50,232 nucleotides of DNA from Pseudonocardia bannensis (GTDB taxonomy: Bacteria; Actinomycetota; Actinomycetes; Mycobacteriales; Pseudonocardiaceae). Numbering within the stretch: position 1 is the first letter of the stretch; each line of letters starts with the position of its first letter. The notes below the pieces were generated by a model. The model had not been told where the DNA came from. It did not search any database and saw only the letters and a program-made list of their open reading frames with translations. The stretch spans positions 1-50,232 of the forward strand of contig NZ_JAAXKZ010000030.1 of NCBI RefSeq assembly GCF_012911875.1, in the 5' to 3' direction. Positions 16,513 through 24,488 of the stretch are shown here, piece after piece. Position numbers and translations under genes: made by a program.

Positions 16513-17586
16513 GTGGAATTTGTCGTCTGCTCCCTTGCCAAGATCGATGAAGTAGATACCGTCCGTCATGCTGAGGATGTGGGTGTCACCCACTTCGGAG
16601 CGGGGGAAGGGCCGCTGCTGTTCAGTGATCCGTACCAGTACCTCGCGTTGGCGGCGCAGCAGACGTCGTCGATCAAGCTGGGTCCGTACGTCACCAATCC
16701 GCTCACTCGGATTCCGGCCGTGACGGCCAACTCGATGGCGACGCTCAACGCGCTCGCCCCGGGCCGGACCTTTCTGGGTCTGGGCGCGGCCAATAATGCC
16801 CTGAGGTCTATGGGTAATCGCGTGGCTCGGATGTCCGAGCTCGGCGATGCGGTTCGGATCAGCAAGGGTCTGCTCAACGGCGAGCGGCTGACCCAGACCT
16901 GGCTCGGCCAGGAGCGTGAGATCATGTTCCTGGATCCGGACAGTGGCTGGTACAACATCAAGGACGAGGTGCCGATGTGGGTCTCGACCGGCGGCCCGAA
17001 GGGCCTGAAGATCGCCGCTGAACAAGCCGACGCGGTCGCATTCTGCCTCGGGCCGGACCCGGAGATGATCAAGCTTGTTCGGTCCGAGCTGGACAGGGCC
17101 GTCGCCGAAGCGGGACGGGCCCCCGGCTCGGTCAAGCTCATCGGGGTCTCGTGGTTCTACCTGCTCCGCAACGGCGAGACCTGGGTGGACGCCATCACCA
17201 AGGGTTTCGGTTCTGGCCCGATCAGCTCCTGTCTGACCAATCTCCCGATGATGAAGGCGCACGAGGACAAGCTCGATCCGGTCATCGTCGAGGCCTCGCG
17301 CAAGGCGGCCATGGCCTACCTCGGTGACCCCAACGACCCGAACCCGCCACACTACCTCGACGTGTGGCGCAGTTACATGCGCGGTTTCCATGCCGATCAT
17401 CTTCCGCTCATCACCAAGGAACTCGTCGACTACTGGTGCCTCTACGGGTCGCCGGACGACCTGCAGGAGAAGGTCCAGCTGATGCAGGAATGCGGTGTCG
17501 ATATGGTCAGTGCGGTCCTGTCCAATCCGGCAACGGTAAAGCGGGACATCACCGATATCGGTACCAGCATCATCTCGCGTTCCTGA
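16513..17586 (+). CDS. LLM-class F420-dependent oxidoreductase
   Basis: 357-residue member of the luciferase-like monooxygenase superfamily, TIM-barrel fold. Family-type segments: EFVVCSLAKIDEVDTVRHAE, THFGAGEGPLLFSDPYQYLA, TSSIKLGPYVTNPLTRIPAV, ALAPGRTFLGLGAANNALR, EVPMWVSTGGPKGLKIAAEQ and ADAVAFCLGPDPEMIKLV. The pattern fits coenzyme-F420-dependent (methylenetetrahydromethanopterin reductase-like) members more than FMN luciferases. Substrate is unknown. The start is GTG 16513, with GAAGGAGG ending about four bases before it; the longer open frame upstream has no such site. It appears monocistronic and transcribed away from the debris. Codon use is normal. Confidence 0.95.
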   Translation: MEFVVCSLAKIDEVDTVRHAEDVGVTHFGAGEGPLLFSDPYQYLALAAQQTSSIKLGPYVTNPLTRIPAVTANSMATLNALAPGRTFLGLGAANNALRSMGNRVARMSELGDAVRISKGLLNGERLTQTWLGQEREIMFLDPDSGWYNIKDEVPMWVSTGGPKGLKIAAEQADAVAFCLGPDPEMIKLVRSELDRAVAEAGRAPGSVKLIGVSWFYLLRNGETWVDAITKGFGSGPISSCLTNLPMMKAHEDKLDPVIVEASRKAAMAYLGDPNDPNPPHYLDVWRSYMRGFHADHLPLITKELVDYWCLYGSPDDLQEKVQLMQECGVDMVSAVLSNPATVKRDITDIGTSIISRS

Positions 17587-17793
17587 GCTGAACAGAACGG
17601 AGCCCGTCGGCCCCAGTGGCCTCGGAATTTATGCGCCCAATAGACAGGCCATGGACGATGGATTGAGCAGCCGACCCGGCGGGGCGCGAGGTGTGCCGGG
17701 TGGTGGTGTGCCGGAGTGCGGGCTACGCCACGGGCGAGTGTCAGGGTTGCCCTGGCCCACCATCGCCACTCACGGGCACGCGATGATCGCACC

Positions 17794-19023
17794 ATGTCGG
17801 ACGCACCGCGCGAGCATGATCTCGTCGTCTACGGCGCCACCGGGTTCGTCGGCGCCCTGCTCGCCGCCTACCTCGCAGAGCACGCGCCGCCGCAGGTGCG
17901 GATCGCCCTCGCCGGCCGGTCGCGGGCCAAGCTGGAGAGGGTGCGGGACGGGCTGCCGCCCGCCGGGCGGGCGTGGCCGCTGGTCACGGCCGACTCGACC
18001 GACGCCGGCTCGCTCGCCGCGCTGGCCGCCTCGACGCGCGTGCTCGCCACGACGGTCGGCCCGTACGCGCGGTACGGGCTGCCGGTGGTCGAGGCCTGCG
18101 CTCGCGCCGGCACGCACTACGCCGACCTCACCGGTGAGGTGCTGTTCGTCCGCGAGGCCATCGACCGGTTCGACGCGATGGCGCGCGAGACCGGCGCGCG
18201 GATCGTGCACTCGTGCGGCTACGACTCCATCCCGTCCGACCTCGCGGCGCTGCTGCTCCACGAGCGCGCCATGGCCGACGGCGCGGGCGGGCTGCGCGAC
18301 GTGCGGCTCGTCGCCACCGCCCGCGGGGGGTTCAGCGGCGGCACGATCGACTCGCTGCGCGGCCAGATCGAGCAGGTCCAGCGGAACCCGGCGCTGCGCC
18401 GGACCGCCGCCGACCCGTACGCGCTCAGCCCGGACCGCGCCGCCGAGCCGTCGACGCCGCAGCCGCCGGACGCCGGGCCGCCGGCGCGCACCGCGGATGG
18501 CACGTGGACCGGCCCCTTCGTCATGGCGCCGTACAACACCCGGATCGTACGGCGCAGCAACGCGCTGCAGGACTGGTCGTACGGCCGGTCGCTGCGGTAC
18601 GGCGAGGCGATGGGCTGCGGCCGGGGCCCGGTGGGGGCCGTCGCAGCGGCCGGGCTCACCGCCGGGCTGGTCGGCTTCCTTGCCGCGATGAGCGTCCCCC
18701 CGGCCCGCGCGCTGCTCGACCGGGTGCTGCCCGCGCCCGGTACCGGACCGAGCGCGCAGTCCCGGGCGAAGGGCTGGTTCCACATGGCCGTCGACGCCAC
18801 GACAGGCGACGGGCGGCGCTACCGTGCGACCGTGGCCGGCACGGGCGACCCGGGGTACGCCGCGACCGCCGTCATGCTCGGGGAGAGCGCGCTCGCCCTG
18901 GCCCTCGACGGTGATCGGCTGCCCGTGCGCGCCGGCTCGTTGACCCCGGCGACGGCCCTGGGTGGCGTGCTGGTCGAGCGGCTCCGGGCGGCCGGGCACA
19001 TCTACGAGGTCGCGCCGGCCTGA
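17794..19023 (+). CDS. Saccharopine dehydrogenase-like reductase (trans-acting enoyl reductase type)
   Basis: 409 residues with an N-terminal NAD(P)-binding Rossmann motif GATGFVG followed by ALAGRSRAKLERV. The saccharopine-dehydrogenase-family conserved segments follow: ARAGTHYADLTGEVLFVREA and GARIVHSCGYDSIPSDLAAL. A hydrophobic stretch at about 287-311 (VGAVAAAGLTAGLVGFLAAM) is typical of the mycobacterial trans-acting enoyl reductase subgroup acting on complex polyketide lipids. That specific role here is inference. ATG 17794 has no clear ribosome-binding site and may be leaderless. It is isolated from the gene before it by about 200 bases. Confidence 0.93.
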   Translation: MSDAPREHDLVVYGATGFVGALLAAYLAEHAPPQVRIALAGRSRAKLERVRDGLPPAGRAWPLVTADSTDAGSLAALAASTRVLATTVGPYARYGLPVVEACARAGTHYADLTGEVLFVREAIDRFDAMARETGARIVHSCGYDSIPSDLAALLLHERAMADGAGGLRDVRLVATARGGFSGGTIDSLRGQIEQVQRNPALRRTAADPYALSPDRAAEPSTPQPPDAGPPARTADGTWTGPFVMAPYNTRIVRRSNALQDWSYGRSLRYGEAMGCGRGPVGAVAAAGLTAGLVGFLAAMSVPPARALLDRVLPAPGTGPSAQSRAKGWFHMAVDATTGDGRRYRATVAGTGDPGYAATAVMLGESALALALDGDRLPVRAGSLTPATALGGVLVERLRAAGHIYEVAPA

Positions 19024-19563
19024 CCGCGCAGGACGGGCACAGGACCTCAGGGAGGCCAGCGGATCGTGTGTCCCGACAGCTCGGCATCGAGCACGACGAT
19101 TCCGTTCGGCAGAACCCCATCCGGCGGCGTGGCAGATCACGAGCCAGGCGCAGGTCTACGTGCTCCCACACGGCGACCAGTCGTGTCGCGTACAACGCCG
19201 ACGGTAGTACCCCCAGTGCCGCCACCGCGTCACCGGCGTCCGCTCTGCGGCAGAACCCGGCCGCGTAGCAACGCTGCGCAGGTACGGCGCACCGCCCAGG
19301 CCGTCCTGCATACCTGCAGTGGGCGCCCGACCACCGACGATCCAGAGCCAGCAGGGCGAAAGACCCCAGGGGCTCCACCCTCAAACTCCCGTCCCTTCCT
19401 CCGGCGGGGCCACGACACCACGACCTGCTGGGTTCGGGAGACCGGGGCAGAACCGGTGTCGGCTCCGGCGACTTGCGCAGCAGACGATCCGGGTAGGTGG
19501 AGCCCCGGCCGGCGGCGGAACCCGCATGAGTGGGCGTCGAGGCATGGTCTCCGCCGGGACCGC
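19024..19563. other. Region between convergent genes, no gene supported
   Basis: About 540 bases between the reductase and the next minus-strand gene's stop. A minus-strand frame contains AVAALGVLPSALYATRLVAV followed by WEHVDLRLARDLPRR and reads like protein, but there is no start with a ribosome-binding site and I know no match. It may be another gene remnant. Confidence 0.4.
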
Positions 19564-20397
19564 TCAGGTGCCGGGTGCGGGCAGCCAGTCGGCGGCCACG
19601 GGGAACAGGTAGCGGTCGGCGACGAGGGTGAGCATCCGTCGCGCCGAGCGCGGTGCCTCGGCGACGGTCCGCGGCATGCCTGCGCCGACCCTTTCGTAGG
19701 CGGCGGCGGCCAGCTCCTCGAGGAGGTCGCAGACGTCGCCCTCGGCCGTGGCGAGCCGCAGGCCGGTGGCTCGTTGCAGCCGGGCGACCTCGACCAGGCC
19801 GAGGGAGCGCCGCGCGTACTCGGGAAAGACCCCGGCCAGGAAGAGAGCGCCGTCGCCGATGCGCCGCCAGATGCCCGGCTGTTCCCGGGTCGGCACGGCC
19901 CCGAGCAGAGCGGCCAGGCGGGGCAGGTCCAGCTCGTCCCAGCGTTGCCGTCGCCAGCCGTGCTCGTCGCGCCGCCAGACGACGCCGGAGGCGATCCGTG
20001 CGTAGGACGCGAGGAGCTCGGCGAGGAACAGGCGATGCGCCGGCTGGGTGGCGAAGGCCGCCAGGACCGGTCCATCGAAGACCGGCACCCGGAAGCGCGG
20101 ACCCGCGCGGTCGGTGACGTAGGAGCTGCCGACCAGCGCGTTGCTCACCCGGTGCACGGCCGCGGCGAACACCAGGAACGGCGACAGGTAGCTGAAGCGC
20201 CCCGCCTCCGCGCACCGCGCCGCCATGACGGCGTCGGCGACGCCGGGCCGGTCGAGCAGGTCCAGGACCAGCGTGGGCTCCCGACGCAGAACTGCCACCT
20301 GGTCGGCGCGACCCCCGGCGAGAGTGAGCAGGTCGTGGTCGGTCAGGTGTTCGCTGTACCGCCGGCCGACCGTCTCGCGTTCGTCCACGGCCACCAT
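19564..20397 (-). CDS. Conserved protein of unknown function, 277 residues
   Basis: Starts at ATG 20397 (MVAVDERETVGRRYSEHLTD) and runs to 19564. It is mostly helical: HDLLTLAGGRADQVAVLRRE, AARCAEAGRFSYLSPFLVFA, AHRLFLAELLASYARIASGV, GALFLAGVFPEYARRSLGLV and LLEELAAAAYERVGAGMPRT. There is no signal peptide, transmembrane span or recognisable catalytic motif. I do not recognise the family, though the internal consistency and wobble-position bias support a real gene. It lies at the downstream end of the same-strand stress-protein run. The frame is open upstream to 20823, through the GTTGAC palindrome, so the true start could be further up. Confidence 0.78.
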   Translation of the reverse strand: MVAVDERETVGRRYSEHLTDHDLLTLAGGRADQVAVLRREPTLVLDLLDRPGVADAVMAARCAEAGRFSYLSPFLVFAAAVHRVSNALVGSSYVTDRAGPRFRVPVFDGPVLAAFATQPAHRLFLAELLASYARIASGVVWRRDEHGWRRQRWDELDLPRLAALLGAVPTREQPGIWRRIGDGALFLAGVFPEYARRSLGLVEVARLQRATGLRLATAEGDVCDLLEELAAAAYERVGAGMPRTVAEAPRSARRMLTLVADRYLFPVAADWLPAPGT

Positions 20398-20851
20398 CTT
20401 GCGCCCGTCACCGGCCCGGGGGGAACGTGTCCGACTCCGGAACGGCAGGCCCGGATCACCTCGGACCCGTGTTCGAGGTGGCCACCTCCCGTCAGCAACG
20501 CGCGACGATGGCGCCGTTCTTGCGCCCATGGCTGGGAGGGCCGTCAGACCTCCCGAAAGCCGGCCCGCGGATGATCCTGATGAGGCTGTTCGATCTCGAC
20601 GGCAGACGCCACTCATGACGTCATTGATGCGTTGACGCTTCTTATCGTCAACCGTAGGTTGACAATAAGACCCGGCGACGTCGAGGCCGCAGGCGTGCAA
20701 CCGGAGAGAAAGCCCCGCGCGCGGACCGAGGGTCGGTCGCGAACGACGGATGCTCGACGAGGTCGATGAGCGGGGGCCACCCGCGGCCGCCCGCACCAGC
20801 TCGATGAGCTGCTCGACCGCCACCTCGAGTGTTCGTCGTCCGGAGGTGGGG
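20398..20851. other. Intergenic region with AT-rich operator-like island
   Basis: Aside from the palindrome at 20641-20669, it contains a perfect 10-bp palindrome ATGACGTCAT at 20614-20623 and a further GTTGACG half-site at 20631-20637. A minus-strand segment near 20690-20760 (PLIDLVEHPSFATDPRSARG) reads like protein but is not assignable. Confidence 0.45.
20641..20669. promoter_or_regulatory. GTTGAC palindrome, probable repressor operator
   Basis: CTTATCGTCAACC (20641-20653), a 3-base centre GTA, then GGTTGACAATAAG (20657-20669): a 13-bp inverted repeat with one mismatch. A third GTTGAC half-site at 20631-20637 forms an overlapping dyad. The symmetry and local AT-richness fit a dimeric helix-turn-helix repressor, e.g. 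MarR- or TetR-type, but no regulator gene is adjacent. The promoter it would control could face either direction. Confidence 0.55.
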
Positions 20852-21187
20852 CTACGTGGTCTCGGATTTCTCTGCGGAGGTCGACCACCCTCGGCGGTGA
20901 TGCGGGGGTGCGTCGGCGCTCGCGTGGAAGCCGGCGGTCAACCGGGCCACGTAGCGCAGCGAGCCGTCGCAAGGGGCGGAGACGTCGCTGATCCCGAGGC
21001 GGACGTCGGGGGAGAGCCGGCGGTTGAGCGTGAGTTGCGACGGCAGGCGACGAGCCGCCGGCCGGGTGTGCTGAAGTCCAGGAACCCCGTGCGCTCCGGT
21101 TCCTTCAACTTGTAGCCGCGGTCGCCGAGCAGCACCACGCCGACGTGAGACCCACGGACTGCCGCGCACCCGGCGGTGGGCAGAACC
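20852..21187 (-). pseudogene. Phosphotransferase-type kinase (APH fold), N-terminal fragment with frameshift
   Basis: The minus strand reads VGVVLLGDRGYKLKEPERTG then FLDFSTPGRRLVACRR in one frame, followed by LTLNRRLSPDVRLGISDVSA and PCDGSLRYVARL in another. This is the opening of the bifunctional aminoglycoside-phosphotransferase/ATP-binding proteins (…VGDxAYKLKKPVxxGFLDFSTxExRxxxCxRELxLNRRLxPDVYLGV…). The first ~25 residues and everything beyond about 110 residues are missing. It follows the universal stress protein gene by two bases, so it was probably in the same operon. Confidence 0.66.
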
Positions 21188-21188
21188 G

Positions 21189-22148
21189 TCACCACAGTTC
21201 GCCACGGTCGTGCGGGTGGTTCGTCCAGGCGGGTGTGCTCGGTGTGGTCACCGCCGACGGGGCTGGAGCTGCGGTAGCCGGCGTGGTGCCGCTTACCGCA
21301 TGCCAGGCGCTGGGGCGTACCACCTCGACGGGGCATGAACAGGCGCGGAGTACCTCGCGGCTGGTGGATCCGAACACCGCGCGCGCCGCGGCCCCGCGCC
21401 CGTGCGTGCCGAGCACGACCAACCGCGCGTGTACGGCCTCGCGCAGCAGGAGGTCCACCGGGTTGCCGAGCAGCAGGCGCAGGCCGGCCTGGACGTCGGG
21501 GTAGCGGGTGCGCCACGGTGACAGCGCATCGGTGAGGTGCCCGAATGCCTCGGCCTGTGTGTCGCGTTCGTGGAGGTGCCCGCGCCACGGGCCGGCGCCG
21601 TGCCGGGCGTGCAGCACGGTCAGCGGGGTGCGGTGGCGGCGGGCGTCGTCGAAGGCCGTGCGCAGCGCGGCTGAATCGGTGGCCGGGTCGTCGACGCCGA
21701 CCACCACCGGGCGGCCCGGGGACATCGGGACCCGCCTGCCGCGCACCACGACCACCGGGCATCCGGCGCGGCTGCTGACCGGCAGCGCCGTGGACGGGAT
21801 GAGTGCGTCGGTGAGCCGCTGCCCGCCCGCCATGCCGAGGACGAGGAGCTGGGCGCGGTCGGCCGCCTCGAGCAGGGCCTGCTCCGGTTCGTGGTCGGAT
21901 CGTTGGGTGTGGACGTCGACGGCGTGTCCTTGGCGGCGCGCGAGGGTGTAGGCGCGGGCCAGGATCGCGTCGGCGCGGCGCCGGCCGGGCCCGGTCGGCT
22001 CGGTGGCGTAGGGCGCCGCGTGCACGATCCGTAGTGGTGCGCGGCGCAGCCGGGCCTCGTGCGCTGCCCAGAGGACCGCCCGCAACGCGGTCTGGGTTCC
22101 GTTCACGCCGACGACCACGGGCGGTTCATGGGGGGTCTGCTCGGTCAC
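21189..22148 (-). CDS. Universal stress protein with two tandem Usp domains
   Basis: 319 residues. Domain 1 covers about residues 8-142 (PPVVVGVNGTQTALRAVLWA … LLVLGMAGGQRLTDALIPST … VSSRAGCPVVVVRG). Domain 2 covers about 150-290 (RPVVVGVDDPATDSAALRTA … LVVLGTHGRGAAARAVFGST … EVLRACSCPVEVVRP). The GxxGxGG-like loops in each domain (LGMAGG, LGTHGRG) suggest ATP-binding Usp proteins. GTG 22148 follows a GGAGATC site. It heads a minus-strand series with small stress-type proteins upstream and a phosphotransferase remnant downstream. A decayed paralogue lies at 24489-24823. Confidence 0.95.
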   Translation of the reverse strand: MTEQTPHEPPVVVGVNGTQTALRAVLWAAHEARLRRAPLRIVHAAPYATEPTGPGRRRADAILARAYTLARRQGHAVDVHTQRSDHEPEQALLEAADRAQLLVLGMAGGQRLTDALIPSTALPVSSRAGCPVVVVRGRRVPMSPGRPVVVGVDDPATDSAALRTAFDDARRHRTPLTVLHARHGAGPWRGHLHERDTQAEAFGHLTDALSPWRTRYPDVQAGLRLLLGNPVDLLLREAVHARLVVLGTHGRGAAARAVFGSTSREVLRACSCPVEVVRPSAWHAVSGTTPATAAPAPSAVTTPSTPAWTNHPHDRGELW

Positions 22149-22181
22149 GAGATCTCCTCTGTCCGCAGCTCGTCGGCCCGG

Positions 22182-22379
22182 TCAGGGTGCGCTCGACCCG
22201 ATACCGGCCAGCAGGGCCGGCAGGCCTGATCGTGCGGGTCCTCCTGCCCGCACGATCAGGCCTGCGGGTGGTCGGAGCATCTTGCCCTCATCGGTGACGG
22301 CCGATGAGAGGGCGGACAGGCATCGGGCGGCCTCCGCCCGGCTCACCGGTTCCCTGTAGGCGACTTCGACGTCTGACAT
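22182..22379 (-). pseudogene. Amphi-Trp-domain protein, N-terminal fragment
   Basis: From ATG 22379: MSDVEVAYREPVSRAEAARC then LSALSSAVTDEGKM, matching the start of amphi-Trp domain proteins (MSDVEVxRxExVSRxEAAxxLxALAxAL). These normally continue through alternating strands rich in basic, hydrophobic and tryptophan residues to about 70-90 residues. Here the sequence departs after EGKM and enters a 19-bp hairpin, reading unrelated residues to the stop at 22182. The function is lost or altered. It lies 33 bases before the Usp start. Confidence 0.66.
22220..22265. repeat. Perfect 19-bp inverted repeat with 8-nt loop
   Basis: Left arm GCAGGCCTGATCGTGCGGG (22220-22238), loop TCCTCCTG, right arm CCCGCACGATCAGGCCTGC (22247-22265). 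No mismatch and no T-run. It occupies the point where the amphi-Trp homology ends and lies 72 bases before the Usp start codon on the transcribed strand, so it would form a long hairpin in the Usp leader RNA. Confidence 0.92.
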
Positions 22380-22427
22380 CGCGGCCGATGGAAGGAGCGT
22401 CCTGCCGCGGCCGGGCATCGGCGCCGG

Positions 22428-22691
22428 TCAGCGGGAGGTGAGGGCCTGGTCGACGACCAGGTTCAGCCGGGCGAGCAGCTGCTGCGACTCCGCCGTGCTG
22501 ATGACACCTGCGCGAGCAGCGGCGTCGATCTCCGAGCGGAGCAACGTCATCAGCTCGTCGGCCCAGGCGCCGACCGTCGAGAGGGGTGGGGCGAGGTCGA
22601 CGCGGCGGTCGGGAACCGCGTCCGGCGGCCCTGCGGGGACAGCCCGCAGCCGCCGGGGGTGCACGGGCCGGTCGGCCCGGGGGTCCATCAT
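22428..22691 (-). CDS. Small protein of unknown function, C-terminal helical module
   Basis: 87 residues (MMDPRADRPVHPRRLRAVPA…). The first half is proline/arginine-rich and disordered. The second is amphipathic helical (TVGAWADELMTLLRSEIDAA, ARAGVISTAESQQLLARLNL). The ending resembles a SHOCT-like oligomerisation module without matching it exactly. A strong GGGAGGA site precedes a run of ATG codons; 22691 gives the best spacing, with 22694 and 22688 alternatives. It sits within the same-strand run from DUF3040 to Usp. Confidence 0.7.
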   Translation of the reverse strand: MMDPRADRPVHPRRLRAVPAGPPDAVPDRRVDLAPPLSTVGAWADELMTLLRSEIDAAARAGVISTAESQQLLARLNLVVDQALTSR

Positions 22692-22820
22692 CATCACTCC
22701 TCCCGCAGCACCCGCGCCGGGGCCACGGCCGTCGTCGCAGCGGTGGCGCGGAGCAGTGTCCGGCCGCGTCCGGCGGTGCACCTCATCGGTTCGGGGTGGC
22801 GTTGGCGAGTGGGCGTGTGT

Positions 22821-23096
22821 TCACGATCCGCGGGCACGGTTTCGGCGGGGGCCGCCGACCATCCAGAACGCGAGCCCGAGGAGCGCCACGCCGCCGAGCA
22901 GGACGATGCCCTCCGCGACCACGAGTCCGAGCAGGATCCAGAGGACGGACAGAACGGCCAGCAGGGGACCGGCTCGGCGCCTCCAGCGCGTGGGCGTCCG
23001 TGGCCCCCACGCGAGCCGATCGGCCAGGTCCGGGTCGTCGTCGCGGAGCCGCCGCTCGATAGCGGCCAGCAGGCGCTGCTCATCACGGCTCAGCAC
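22821..23096 (-). CDS. DUF3040 family membrane protein
   Basis: 91 residues. VLSRDEQRLLAAIERRLRDD then DPDLADRLAWG is the DUF3040 hallmark (LSExExRxLxEIERxLxxDDPxLAxRL). Two hydrophobic spans follow at about 43-62 and 63-79 (GPLLAVLSVLWILLGLVVAE, GIVLLGGVALLGLAFWMVGG) with a basic end. This is a small actinobacterial inner-membrane protein of unknown role. GTG 23096 is used; it overlaps the end of the preceding gene by 14 bases, so they are co-transcribed. No strong ribosome-binding site is visible, consistent with translational coupling. Confidence 0.87.
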   Translation of the reverse strand: MLSRDEQRLLAAIERRLRDDDPDLADRLAWGPRTPTRWRRRAGPLLAVLSVLWILLGLVVAEGIVLLGGVALLGLAFWMVGGPRRNRARGS

Positions 23097-23364
23097 GTTC
23101 CGAGCCTTCCTCGTCAGACGGGGTGGCATCCTCGCGGCGCTCCCGGAGGGCCAGCCGTCGCACCGACACGGGTCGCAGACCCATCCCTCTGCACCGTTCG
23201 AGGAGCTCGTGCAGGCTCGATTGGTCATCGAGCTCAGACAGCCATCGAGCTCCGCACAGAGGGAGGTCTGTGGCCGAACGGCCGCCACCCGCATGCTCGG
23301 GAAGGCTCCGCGCGCGGTCGGACAGCCATCCCGCGACCCGCACCGCGTACCGCGCGCCCGCCAT
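23083..23364 (-). CDS. Conserved small protein of unknown function
   Basis: 93 residues beginning MAGARYAVRVAGWLSDRARS at ATG 23364, with a near-perfect GGAGGTC site four bases before it. The middle reads GARWLSELDDQSSLHELLER then CRGMGLRPVSVRRL, a compact alpha/beta unit. The C-terminus is acidic (DATPSDEEGSERAEP). There is no membrane span. I cannot name the family, although ELLxRCRxMGLxxxSVRRL-type endings occur in small actinobacterial stress-region proteins. Its 3' end overlaps the DUF3040 gene by 14 bases. This is probably the first gene of the stress-protein operon that runs down to the Usp gene. Confidence 0.76.
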   Translation of the reverse strand: MAGARYAVRVAGWLSDRARSLPEHAGGGRSATDLPLCGARWLSELDDQSSLHELLERCRGMGLRPVSVRRLALRERREDATPSDEEGSERAEP

Positions 23365-23851
23365 CGAGACCTCCACTCCACGTACTCGCCCCCAGCTCGC
23401 CCACGATGGACCGGGCGCCCGGCGGACGCCTCGCCCCCCGCGGGTGAGGACGGCCGATCCGCACCGGGGAACGTTGAACCCGCTGGTGCATCCGTGACGT
23501 TTCGCCCTCGATTCGGCAGTCGCTCGGAGTCACCCTGCCGGGTCGGGCGCGACAAGGGTGGCGGAGGGGGACGCAGTCCAACCTCGAATCGGCAGTGGAT
23601 CGCGAGGTGGGTCCCGGCCGGATCGGGCCGGTCGACGTGAGGGCCGGCGGCGAGCCGAGCGTGCGCACGGCGCGGCCGGTGCTGGTCCTGCTCGGGGTGC
23701 TCATGGTGCTCTACTCGCCGGCCGAGCTGTCCGGCGTGCGATGCCGTCACCCCTTCCGGGTGAGGTGCGGAGAACCCGCGGCCGGGACAGTGGGTGCTTG
23801 CCACCGGACCTCGCGCGGCGATCGTGCTCCGTCCCAGGGACCTGAAGCACC
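23365..23851. other. Divergent intergenic region
   Basis: This separates the minus-strand stress operon from the plus-strand membrane protein, so promoters for both should lie here. A plus-strand segment at about 23660-23730 (RTARPVLVLLGVLMVLYSPA) is a single hydrophobic stretch without a start signal. It may be a remnant of a membrane protein. No palindrome was picked out by eye. Confidence 0.4.
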
Positions 23852-24415
23852 ATGAGCGAGCCCCGCCACGAGGCTGCGGCGACCACGTCGCAGCCGTTCC
23901 GACCCGGACCGGTACGCCGGCTGCTCGGGGCGGCCCGCCTTCACCGGGACCGGTGGTCCGACGAGCGGGAACTCGCTCACGCGATCCTCGGGACCGTGGT
24001 CGGCGCTGCGGCGATGGCCGTCGCGAGCCTGCACGGGTCGCTGGGCGAGGTGGTCGTGGGCGTGCTCGTCACCGTCGCGGTCTACTGGGCGGCCGAGCGC
24101 TACGCCGCGGTGCTGGCGGCGGCGGTCCGTGGGCCTGGCCGGTGGAGCCGATCGGTTGCGGTGCTACGCCGGGGATGGCCCATGATCGAGGCGGCGTACA
24201 CGCCGCTCGTTGTGCTCATGGCAGCCGTGCTCGTGACCGGTCGCCTGCAGACTGGTGTTCTGGTGGCGCTCGTCGTGGCAACCCTGATGCTCGGCGGGTT
24301 CGGTCATGCTGCTGCGCGGCGAGCCGGAACGAGCCGCGCCGCGGCGATCGCATGGGGCGCGGGCAGTGCGATGCTCGGCGTTGTGGTGATGCTGCTGAAG
24401 ATGTTGCTGCATTGA
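23852..24415 (+). CDS. Membrane protein of unknown function, about four to five TM segments
   Basis: 187 residues. A cytoplasmic basic N-terminus (about 1-45) is followed by hydrophobic spans at roughly 46-64 (ILGTVVGAAAMAVASLHG), 68-92 (VVVGVLVTVAVYWAAERYAA), 118-142 (PLVVLMAAVLVTGRLQTGVL) and 142-155, with a last one at 168-185. I do not recognise the family; its size and shape resemble small actinobacterial membrane proteins linked to stress regions. The ribosome-binding site is weak. A decayed Usp lies downstream on the opposite strand. Confidence 0.8.
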   Translation: MSEPRHEAAATTSQPFRPGPVRRLLGAARLHRDRWSDERELAHAILGTVVGAAAMAVASLHGSLGEVVVGVLVTVAVYWAAERYAAVLAAAVRGPGRWSRSVAVLRRGWPMIEAAYTPLVVLMAAVLVTGRLQTGVLVALVVATLMLGGFGHAAARRAGTSRAAAIAWGAGSAMLGVVVMLLKMLLH

Positions 24416-24488
24416 TCGACCCAATGACTGCACCGGGGTGACGCCCTGCCGACGGGGCAGGGAGATCTCGGGCTCCGAGGCGGGAGTG

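Noticed and set aside
17770..19140. Long minus-strand frame (456 codons) opposite the saccharopine dehydrogenase-like gene
   Set aside because: Arg/Gly/Ala-rich shadow of the real gene on the plus strand, which carries the Rossmann motif and family segments.
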